This document shows positions 46,081-57,100 of a stretch of 64,000 nt of DNA, piece after piece (the first letter of the stretch is position 1; each line of letters begins with the position of its first letter). Source of the stretch: Simmondsia chinensis (Eukaryota > Streptophyta > Magnoliopsida > Caryophyllales > Simmondsiaceae); contig JAGTTD010000013.1 in NCBI GenBank assembly GCA_018398585.1, forward strand, positions 5,428,492 to 5,492,491, read 5' to 3'. Made by a program: the position numbers and the translations under genes. The notes under the pieces are model-generated. The model did no database searches. It saw only the letters and a program-made list of their open reading frames with translations, and was not told the DNA's origin.

Positions 46081-47320
46081 GGCCAGCTGCCTTTAGTCCA
46101 GCTATGTCCCCTGCAGCTGCTTCTCCCGATCCCTCTAGTAATCACTTTGATCCAACATAAGAAAATCCATTTCTTAAGTTACCATGTTTTCGTGCCTGTT
46201 TGGTCAAGTTTTTTACAGTAAAAAAGAGTTTTTACTGAAAAAAAAAGTAATTATTTAAGTTTTTCAGAGTATTGGACCAAAATACAAAAACTTTTCTAGA
46301 TAAAAGTAAGAGTAGGTTTTCTATAGTTACTAGAAGTGAAAAATAATATAATAGTTCTCCTTTAAAGTAAAAATAGAAGCATAATTAAAAACTTCTAAGA
46401 CAAAAGTGCCCACATTCATAATTTGAAATGCTTCTAAAACATTATCCAGATGCAAGTTGAGATCGTATAATAAAAGACCTGGTATTCAGATCTCAACTCA
46501 TGACATTACAGAAAAAAAGTCACTTATTGTTAATCTTGTGTCCCGTGCAGCGAGCTTAATCCCTACAACAACATCACCGGCATTGGCACCGGTGTCTGAC
46601 ACAACGCCGGCACTTAAATAATTCAAATATTATATTTGTCAAAAAATGTTGTTTTCTATATTTTTGAATACTAACAGTCATTTTAAAATTAGTAAACGTG
46701 TTTATTGGGATGAATTTTAGGACAAATGAAGTATTTTAAAAGAATTTGAATATAGAATAGTAGATGCAGAAAAATAGTATTATACTTATTTTAAAAATCA
46801 GTAAATTATGCAAAAGTAGAAAAGGCAATTATCTTAGGACAATCTAAAACCGAAAAATAATATTTATTTGGAGAAAAAGAATATATGATTTTTATTTAGG
46901 AAAATACTCGTGTACTGTAAAATTGTATAGAGTCTTAGGCTTGACCTACCGAGTTGAAATATACGAGATCCGCAAATAAGTCTAAGCGTGATTTCATTTT
47001 AAAACCAATTGACATTCGAATGAATAACTCACTAAACTTGTATATTGATCTCTTCTCTCATAACTCTAATATAAGATTCTTACTGAACTCATATATAGAG
47101 TCCTTAACATATACGGAATTTAAGCATATAATTTTGGATAATAAAAAGTAATATTTGGTAATTACTTTCTTGATTGAATAACTTGGGAGCATATATGACA
47201 GATTTTTACCTGCAGGAGTGGCATCTGGAGATTCAGTTGATCCTGTGGGAGAGCTGGCTCCTGGAGTACCAGCTGGAGATGCAGCTGCAAATTTCAACCT
47301 CGTTATTAACAAATATTAAA
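46081..47320 (+). other. Candidate exons of an arabinogalactan-like protein
   Basis: Three short open stretches each follow a good 3' splice site: after GGTTTGCAG at 46,080 (AAFSPAMSPAAASPDPSS), after CCCGTGCAG at about 46,550 (LIPTTTSPALAPVSDTTPAL), and after ACCTGCAG at about 47,215 (GVASGDSVDPVGELAPGVPA). Pro/Ala/Ser/Thr content and the SPALAPVS phrase are typical of arabinogalactan-type proteins. No signal peptide exon or continuous gene model could be built, so this may be a remnant. Confidence 0.3.
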
Positions 47321-48277
47321 AAGATTCTACGAGAGTATAAAATCAATATTGGGCCTTTACTTATTAGTTTAACTTTCTCAAGCTCAGCTCGTTTACATAT
47401 TGAGCCAACATATAGAACACAAACAATCTCTTATATTCATTTCAAACACGAATAATTAACAAACGATTGATTCATTTATCCCCTTAAGCTCAAGAGTACG
47501 TGACTCATAGACCAAAAAACAAGGGGTAAAACAAAAGAATAACATCTTTGGCCTCCATATATGTAACTTTTGTATTAGATGATGCCCTTGTTTTCATTTC
47601 AATAATTAGAGATACAAAAATGACCATCTGAAGGGTGTAGTTCTCCAATATCGGACAATTCTTTTTTGAATTTAGATACAAAACTCGGGTGCAAGGAGGG
47701 TGACATGGACATGCCTGCAATGTTAGCTACTCTACACATTGTCAGTTGTTGGTGTAAATACTCAAAAATAAGTAAATGGGTAACTTTTCAATCTTCAGGT
47801 TTCAAGGGGTAAAGTCACTTTCCTTAAGACTTATTTCAGCGTATGAAATAGTCTCCGGGATACAAAGATAACCAAAAATATGGAGTGAAAGTATGTAAGA
47901 GGAGATATAGGGAGATGTAAGAGAATGACCGCTTTTCACATACAAGAACTTATTTTCATCATCCTTTATCAACATTAATGGAGGGATATATATAGCAAAA
48001 CAAGTGAAAAAAGATGTCCCAAAAACATATCCCAAAAAAAAGGGCGCAAAACCCGGGAAGTTAACGCTCGAATTGGGCGTAAAACTGCCCCTGTGTGTCG
48101 ACACACAGTTCTACAGTCCCGGTACTGTTGATCTGTGTGTCGACACACATCCCCTTCAAAACACATCAAACCACTTGGAACACACATTTGGGACCAACTT
48201 CATAACACTTCATTCACAAATTTCATTACATAATTTAAAAATACATCAACATGTTGGTTCGGGAGAGAGAATATCTC
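47321..48277. other. Intergenic stretch with paired GTCGAC palindromes
   Basis: No gene is supported. TGTGTGTCGACACACA-type palindromes occur twice, at about 48,091 and 48,133. On the - strand TATATATATCCCTCC near 47,995 could be a TATA box, so the block may be an LTR or promoter; ends were not found. Confidence 0.3.
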
Positions 48278-48515
48278 TTAGTCTGTAACAAAAGCTGCCC
48301 TGAGCCTGCAAAAGAAATAAAACACACAGAACAATACAGGGAAGAACAGGAAAGAGAACTACAATAGCAATCAAGGCCTCTTACCTCCATTTGTCCGCTG
48401 CCATGTAGTTCATCGCCAAGCGATTAGCAAGCTCAGCTCTGTTGATTCCTTGTTTCGCGAATTTATCCACTAGCTTCTCTTCTTCCATACGCAAATACGA
48501 GTCCACAAACATTTG
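48278..48515 (-). pseudogene. 3' end of an unidentified protein-coding gene
   Basis: On -, an exon from about 48,515 to 48,385 is open (FVDSYLRMEEEKLVDKFAKQ, then RAELANRLAMNYMAADKW) and ends at a GTAAGA donor. A last exon 48,305-48,278 after TTTTGCAG continues in phase (RAAFVTD) to TAA. The two-exon phase match supports a real gene end. I do not recognise the family, and no convincing 5' part is seen within the next kilobase. Confidence 0.4.
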
Positions 48516-48844
48516 CTTTCATTTTGGTCATTATGAGCTGCATCCACCACAGAACTCTTTTTAGCTCGACTGGTAGATCAACATGCATTTGCTGCAAAAA
48601 TGAAAACCAAATTTTTTTCATTTATAAGAACTGAAAACCAATTTTATGTAGGAAGGAGAAGCTTTAGGTTAAGGCTGTGTTCTTGCTCTTCCAGACTTAA
48701 ACAACATTTCGTTTTCTCCATATGGCTTCTCTCAAAAAATGGTGTCCTAAATCACTTCAATCAACAGGGAGTTCAGCATGCCAAAATGGTCATCTCTGAC
48801 ATCATCGTCAGGATTCCATCCAATCAGTTTATAGAAAACAACAA

Positions 48845-48990
48845 GCGCCACAAAGGCTGCCAAAGCAGTGTCTGCACGCCCGGGGGGGGGGGAGAGATTG
48901 TTTGAGATATACATAGCCTTATCCCTTCACAATGCTACTCTAAACGGAGGTTGTGTCCAAGGGCCCTCAACCCTAAAAAGCAAAACAAAA
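48845..48990 (-). mobile_element. Degenerate SINE/LINE tail with a G-run
   Basis: On + it shows CAAAGCAGTGTCTGC, then a G10 run, then ATACATAGCCTTATCCC and TGTGTCCAAGGGCCCTC, i.e. the shared tail in reverse with many changes. No target duplication was found. Confidence 0.5.
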
Positions 48991-48999
48991 CAATAAAGC

Positions 49000-49639
49000 A
49001 ACAATGAAGTATGCAAGCAACAGGCAAACAGCCAATAAGTGCTAATAGCATGGCTTGTAGAATGTGATGTGACTAATAGAAAGGACATCCCCATCAATGT
49101 ATCCGTGCTGGTGCTTTGTCGCTTTTGATTAAAAGGGTGGCTCCTCGAGTCTTTTCAAAATGGAAGGAGCTTTATCATGGTTTTAATTTTCTCGTACTAC
49201 ACCTTCATGGATCTCTGCTCTCTAGCTTTTAACAAATGACCAAAGGCACCTCTTTACTTTTGCTACTTATCAAGTAAGATGGTAGGAACTTGACTGATTC
49301 AGACTGGTGTTTGAATAGATATTGCTAACTATTGTTTTGTGAACCTAGGATTTGCCCAAACAACATGACACTGATACATGTCCTCAGATTAACTTATGAC
49401 AGCTCAGGGAAAAACTATGGATACATGATACATCTTCAAGGTTCGGAGGTCCAACCAACACGCAAAAGATTCTTTGTGTCTGGTATATATGTCATAGCCA
49501 TCTTAGAAAAACATTCTTTCCATTAATGTCTTTTATATATTTTTTCTCTGACGGGACTACTAACTTTTCAACCGAAGAAAATGCTTGATTAAGTTTTTCG
49601 GGTGTTTGGCCCATATGGAAAAGAATTTTAAATAAAAGC
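49000..49639. other. Gap left of copy B
   Basis: No gene or bounded repeat recognised. Confidence 0.4.
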
Positions 49640-49804
49640 ATAATTTGTTTTTGTGCCTTTAGTAAGAAGTATGAAAATAATAGAAGTATGAAAATAATGT
49701 TCGTTTTTAAAGCAAAATCAAAAGCAACATTAAAAAATATAAAGATAAAATGCCCTCACTCCTTAATTTGGAGAAATTGATCCTAGAAAAAGTGATTTTG
49801 TATA

Positions 49805-50402
49805 GGAAAATTATCACTTAGGTACCCTAAGGTTTGACCAATTATCATCTACGTACCCTGATATTTCAAAATATACAATAGGGTATTTTGAAGTTTAAAA
49901 ATTTTATCAATTAGTTACCATGAAGTTCGACAATTTTATATCAAAAAATGTTGATTTGACACATGGTTTTAGAAATATATAGGTAGTTTACATCCAAATT
50001 CAATGTACCTTTTATTGTAATTTGTTAAATTTTTGCTTAAAACATTGATATAGCTTATATATTTTATTGTAATCATGACCAAATAGCTCATAGCCTAGTG
50101 GTTTGGTTCCCGGTTGCTTATGTGAGAGCGCGCCGGGGTTCGAACCCCCGCTAGAGCACCCCCTACCCCTGGATTTACCATGATAAATATATATATATAT
50201 ATATGATTGTAATCATGCATTACATTAGCATATTTTGTATAAAATTGGTCAAATTCTCATAAAAATTCATCAAATTTCGACATAAAGTACCTAATTGATA
50301 AAAAAATTTCAAACCTTAGGATAACTCATTGTATTTATGGAAACGTCAAGGTACCTCGGTGATAAATAGTCAAACCTTAGGGTACCTAAGTGATAATTTC
50401 CC
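49805..50402. mobile_element. Long-TIR MITE, family M1 (copy B upstream), split by a SINE
   Basis: Counterpart of 131-549 at the same position relative to the MLO gene. It begins GGAAAATTATCACTTAGG and ends TAAGTGATAATTTCCC. The tRNA-type SINE at 50,078 is inserted in it. Confidence 0.65.
50078..50205 (+). mobile_element. tRNA-derived SINE, 128 bp
   Basis: Pol III promoter boxes are visible: A box TAGCCTAGTGG and B box GGTTCGAACCC. The tail is (AT)n after CATGATAAATAT. Flanked by ATTGTAATCATG at 50066-50077 and 50206-50217. Copy A has a single uninterrupted ATTGTAATCATG near 355, so the insertion followed the duplication. A different family from the 5S-headed SINE. Confidence 0.88.
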
Positions 50403-51195
50403 CTTTGAATAAAACAATGCTGAAAAAGCAATAATTTCATATTATTCAAAGCTGAAAAAGCAATAATTTCATATTATTCAAAGCTGAAAAAGCAATAATT
50501 TCATAACCAAATAGACCTATAACTACTCTTCTTTTATTTTTGCTTCTCTCACTTGTAGAAAATTCAAACTTGATGGATCCATTTATGGCATTATTTGTTT
50601 TCTTATTTCTTTAAATATTATTGCTTCTTTTGTTTTCTAAAGAGAACCAAAGCTACTTCCCCAGACACAAACTCAGCTAAACTTTTTTATTTCTTTTTTC
50701 TAAGTCAACAGAGAAGAGTTCCGCCAGAGACTAAGTCAACTGTCAACCCACATTCCAAGTACAAAGGGACATCATAGAACTAAATAAAGATCATTACACA
50801 AAGTAAAATCTTCATTACATAACGGGTTTTGAGCTAAAAAACGGGTATTGAACCAAGCAAATGAGTACTGAAATTAATGAATGCATGTGTCATCATCAAA
50901 TTTCTGCAAACAAAATGCTCCAATATTCTTGTATTCTGAGAAAACCCAACGCAATTATTATGTAACGTCCATGACAATGGGAATAGCAATCAAAGTTGTA
51001 ACAAAGGGTCCTAGGATTATATATGGGAGTCATTATTATTAAGGCAATGATATGACTTATAGTGAATAACAATTACAAAATTTTACTAAATTGCTCTGAC
51101 AATGACACTCTTACCCTGACAGTTACATTATCCTACATATAATCAGCTAAGTGGATAAAGCAAAAATAGAGAGGACAGAAAAGTGAGAGAGAGAG

Positions 51196-54100
51196 ATGGC
51201 AGAAGGAAAAGGGGAGCCAGTATTAAAGAGCACACCTACCTGGGTTGTGTGAATTGTCTTTTTTGTCATGATCTTCGTCTCTTTACTTGTCGAACGGCTA
51301 CTTGGTTGCCTCGGCCAGGCATCTCTCTCTCTCTCTCTTGTTGTTTCATTCTTTCTTTCAACAAGTGATCTTACTGTAATAACACTGGCCCATCGTATAT
51401 GGTAACCGCAGAGATTAAAGAAGAACGAGCAGAAGCCTCTTTACAAGGCCTTGAAAAGAATCAAAGAAGGTCAGCATATTATGAAACTAACCATATAGAA
51501 TAAAAGTATATCACTGTGCTCTATCATAGTCTTAATTATTATCCTCTTCTGTGCAACTTAACCCCCTTTATTTTTGGGTCTCCCTCCTCTTTGTTGGACG
51601 CTTTTTGTTCCTACCACTAAGCCATTCTCACAGGGATATCCATCTATAAGCGTCTGCTTTGCAAGTTTTGGGGCCCCTAATTTGTTAAGGACCCTTTTGA
51701 AAATTATTTACATTATCAATTTGCTTGTACTGCATATCACCATTCATAATTAGAGAAATGGCACTCCACTAATGACACATTCTAAATGCATATATACATA
51801 CATAATATAAAAAAAACCCCACATATTAGTTGAGGTTACAATATAAAGTCTTAGACAAGTTTTAGGCAATTAAAACACGTTTATGTGTTCTTTGACTGAG
51901 ATTACTATGGGTGAGTGGCAGAGTTGATGTTAATGGGGTTCATGTCCTTGTTGCTGGCCGTATTCCAAGATGACATTGGTGACTGGTGCATCTCAGAGAA
52001 GATGGTCAGTAAATGGCTTCCCTGCGAGAAGGAAAATTCAACTACTGAAGAACATCGTCGTTTGGCTGAAAAGTCAGCTCCCTCTTCTTGTGCCAAGGTA
52101 GGTCATTTTAGTAAGATAGAAGGTCCTTTTGTGGTCAGAAAAGTTACCTTCTTCAAATGTTTTCAATTAGAACCACTTATTTCTTAAGAAAATTCATTTA
52201 TTTGGACAAGGAAAACAAGGGATAGGTGTTTGGTATATATGAAGAAGATGTGAGACTAGGGATACGTGGATGAAATTGCTTCTCTTCTACAAAAGAAAAT
52301 GTCTTTTTTAAGGTGGCACATCTCAGCTAGAAAAATATCTCAGTAGCAGTAACAATTATCAAATCTGAACTACCTATAGTACAATACACCTAATATTTAA
52401 AGATAAGATACCTAAAATAAAGATAATAAATACCTTGATAACTAAAATGAATATATAATTGAAATAACATGTTAAATAAAATAAAGATTTCTAAGAGATT
52501 CTACCCGAATACTAACAAAATATGTAAATGGATACAACTTAAAATATCACATCTTTCAACGTCATTAAATCCCTCCTTGTATGTTGCATCATTTTTCCTC
52601 TCCTCTCCATGGAAAAGAAGTCACTTCTTTTGCGCAAGTGAAAAAGATTTTTTTCCCTAAGTTATTATTGCTACTAATTCATGGAAAAAATGATAAAAAT
52701 AGAACAGAAGCGAACTTTGAATCAAATGGATATTTTTCTCTTGGGAAAAAAAAATTGGATATTTTTATCCATCAATTAACATCCATTCCTCAGAGTTCTG
52801 ATAGAATCCCAGTTTCAGTTTGGGCATTCAAGGGGGTCACTATATGCATCCAAGGATCCATAGAGAAAATATCTGAGAATGTTTCTGTTAGCTACATCAC
52901 TGACTTCACTAATCATTATTGGGAAATCATCACTTAGCTATGTTGAGGTTTGAGCATTTATCACCTAAGTACCTTGATATTTTAATATATACAATGGGGT
53001 ACACCAAGGTTTAAAATTTTTATCACTTAAGTACCCCGAAGTTTAAAAATCTCATCACGTAGATATCTTTTTTTTTTTAAATTCCGTGAGTTTTCACTAG
53101 AAATTTTTTATTATAAGTGTCCTTTGTCAGAATCTTATGATGTTTTGTCCAAAAATGTAGTTGTGATACATTATTTCGGTATATATACATTTATATTTAT
53201 GTAGGAATCCGGCGATTTTTCCTCCCAATGATCTGCTTGATTTAAAAAAAAAAAAATAATCATATATATTGTCTTAATCATATACGACATCAACATTTGC
53301 CAGTGAAGATTGATTGTATTTTGACAAAAATTCAACATGTTCCGACATTGGACACCTAGGTGATAAAATTTCCAAACCTCATGATACCTTATTATATATG
53401 TTGAAAAAGGTAATTAAGTGACAAATATTCAAACCTCAAGATACCTAAGTGAGAAATATAGCCATCATTGTTTATGATTTCTTAAACTTGGACTCACGCA
53501 GTTAAGTTGTGCAGGGAAAGGTTCTGATAAAACCATCTCCAGAATTCTTCCACGCCCTGCATTACCTGATCTTTATATTAGCAGTTGTTCATGTGGTTAC
53601 CTGTACTTTAACTGTCCTCCTTGGAGAACTCAAGGTAAATCTCCCTCCCAAAAAAGAGCAAAAAAGACAATTTTCTTAACTAATTAAGTATACAACCACA
53701 CCACCACCCAGTGTATCACCAAATTATGTATCTAATGCTGAAAAAAGAGAATATTTTTTTCATATATGTTTGATACGCTAACTGGGTATATTTTTGCATG
53801 TTATCATCAGATAAGGCAATGGCGGAAGTGGGAGGAAATTATACGAATGCAGTATGACACTGATCATGGTATTTTTCCATAACGATTAGCTTAGCAGTTG
53901 TCACTTCTAAGATTATCCTATTGTGACATGGAACTCACGAGTTCAAGTCTTATAAATAATCTATGAATAGAGCTGCGAAAATCTGACATGACAAGATAAC
54001 ATGACATGACCATGACAAAAAGATAGCGGTTTGGTCGGGGTTTCCGGAGTTTGATTGAATTTGATTGGCGCATTTAAACTGCTCAAATAATTGGGTTGAA

Positions 54101-57100
54101 TTTGAGTTTGGGTTGGGAATGACACTAATAATGGTACATTTTCATAACCATCTTCTAACTTAGCTTAGCACTTCTCACTTCTAAGATTATCCTATTGTGA
54201 TGGGGAAGTCACGAGTTATAAGTCTTATAGACATCATCCTATTACACAGAAGGGGGTTAAGACTGCATGTATGAGAGTCTCTAGAGAACCCACATTTGTG
54301 GGAGCCCGTGCATTGGACAGTGTTTCTATCAAATACAAGAACCCTTCATTTCGTGGTAAAAAAAAAAAAAGGAAGGATAAGCATTTGAATTTATGACCTG
54401 CTGTCGTAGGGCCTCAAATTCGGTAGTGGTTTTTTTTCCGCTGAACATCCTGACCCAGCATGGCTTGCGTAACAGCATTACTTGCCTACAGGTAGTACAA
54501 CAACAAGAGACAGAGTAATTCATGTTCGAAATGCAAGTTTCATAAGGAACCGGTTTACAGGCATTGATGCCAACAAGCGAAACTGGGTGGCAATTCCCTA
54601 TGTCCTGTATTTTTGGAGTTTGCTCTCTCTTTGTTTCTTTTCCTTTCTGATCATGTTTTGATTCCAAGTTTTGAATTGCTAGCTAACAGAATATAAAATT
54701 ATTTCCCAATCTTCACCCAACCGCTTAAGTTTTTATAATTGTTAGTTCAATTGGTAAGTACTTACGGTCATGGTTCTTAAACTCCTGATCTGAATCATAA
54801 AATCTTACGACTCTATGATTCTACAATTCCACCATCGTTGACCAATCCAGATCCTAAGTACAATCTTAATTTTGTAGAATCTTATGATCCATTAATATTA
54901 AATGAAACTATCAGATAGAATCATGATAAGATTTTAAAATTCTACCAATCCTAACTCAATCCTACCAACACATACATAAAAAGTAAAATCGTAATAAATT
55001 CAAGCATACATAGTAAACAAATGTACTTTATTACTCTAAAATTATAAAAAAAAAAGGGTTAAATTTAGTGTATATATTCTCATGAAACTTAAATTAAGCT
55101 TAGTTTTAAGTCGTAACCTTGATACAAAGTTTGATTAACATCATATATCTTGAACGCTCTCACGATCATTTGAGCATACTGACACATCTATTTATATGTA
55201 ATGTATTGTCCTATTTGATTACATTTCTTATCCATACCCTTATAAGTTCATGTCTTACACAAAACTTTCATGAATTGTGTAACTAATTTTAATACTAACA
55301 GTAACTATACTATACATGTAATAGAATCTTATGAATTTCGATTTGATTCTGAAATTTTGATTCTATAAGCCCCTAACGATTTTAAGTAAAATCTCAATTG
55401 TAACAACCTTCCTTGCTTATAGTCTCTTTAATTGGGAGGTTTTGAGTTAAACTCCAAATCCCCCACAACTCAGGGTAATACAATTACATTATAGAAACAT
55501 AATTCCTAGATCTTTACATAATAGCATGGGATCAAATCAAACCTATTATGTAAATTAGCGGCCATCACTGAACATATTCTGAATTAGTCAAAACATGATT
55601 GGTCGTTACAGAAGATTACTTCTATAATGGCCTCAATGACGCAAATATATTGCCTTTGATCTATTAAAACACATTTATAAATTTTATACATAAAAAGCTA
55701 TGACAAAAAGCTAATGATTGTATGTTTATTCATTCAACTTTTTACAAACGCAATATATGCTCCCTTAGAAAACCCAATATAATCATGTTGACCTGCTGCG
55801 TAACATCTCTAACACCCTACTTCTAAAACATAGAAAACAACAACTATGATGCAACTGCAAACCATGATTTGATTTTACGCCAACAAATTCAAACTTTTGA
55901 CGTAATTAGTTTCTTTTATCACTAACAACTAACTAAGACCATGTTGTTTGTCCCTTAATTGTCACACAAAAATTCTAGATAATAATTGAAAATTTCAGGG
56001 CTCTATAGTGAGATTAAAGTACCTTTGCTTCCTGCTTTAGTTATAACATTTTGGTAACCACGTTGCCCAGCTGAGCTTATCTGCATCTCAACTAGCCTCG
56101 GGGTTGCACATACTGCCCATTGAAAAGTTTCCCTACACGTCAGCTTCCAGTTATAACTTATGGAATGCTTTGTGCTGCGTGTATATGAAGAATGTTCTAA
56201 GACATTCTCATCTGATAATTAACATTCCCTGATCAGATTTCATTCTTGAAGCACCTTTATGGCTCAGTGACTAAATCAGATTTCAGAGCAATGCGATCAG
56301 GGTTCATTCTGGTAAATATTCAAACAGATGCAACAGCACAATTCAATTTTTTTTTTTATAGTTTAGGGTCATTTACGTCAGAGGTCCCTATACTTTTCTC
56401 ATTATGTCAATTTAATCCTTGTACTTTCAATTGTGTCAATTTAGTCCCTCTAAAATTAAAATTGTGTCAATTTCGTCCTTTGGTTCAAATTAAAGTTAAT
56501 GACTTAATTTTTAATAGCACAATCATGTTAGATGCATGTAGCTCATATCAAATCCATTTGTTTACTCAATTTTACCTAACTCGTGGCCAAATGATTAAAA
56601 ATTTCACAAAGAACTTAACATAAATTTTACTATAAGGACCAAATTGACACAATACCAATTATACAAGGACCAAATTGATACAATTAAAAGTATAAGGACT
56701 AAATTGATACAATGTTCAAAGTACAGGGACCTTTGGCATAAATAATCCTATAGTTTATTTCTTTTTTAATCAATAAGGGATATTCATACAAGAAACTGAT
56801 ATTCTGCAGACCCATTGTCGTGGCAACCTACGGTTCAACTTCTTCAATTATATGGTATATGCATATGAGTCAGATTTCCAGAAAGTTGTTGGGATAAGGC
56901 AAGTTACTTTCTGACCTTTTATGTAAGTTGTTTTTGGCCAAAATGCGTTATGGGAATTATGTTAGGGAAACCGGATAAGAAGGTTATTGTGTTCTATAAA
57001 TACATCATAGGAGAAATATCTTTTGGAGTAAGAACAAAGGACATTGATGCAGTAACCTATCGCCAGAAGACTGATTCAAATGTCAGAAAGTACATAATGC

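Noticed and set aside
50090..50160. Functional tRNA gene
   Set aside because: A and B boxes are present but the arms do not pair into a cloverleaf, and the unit has a SINE tail and target duplication.
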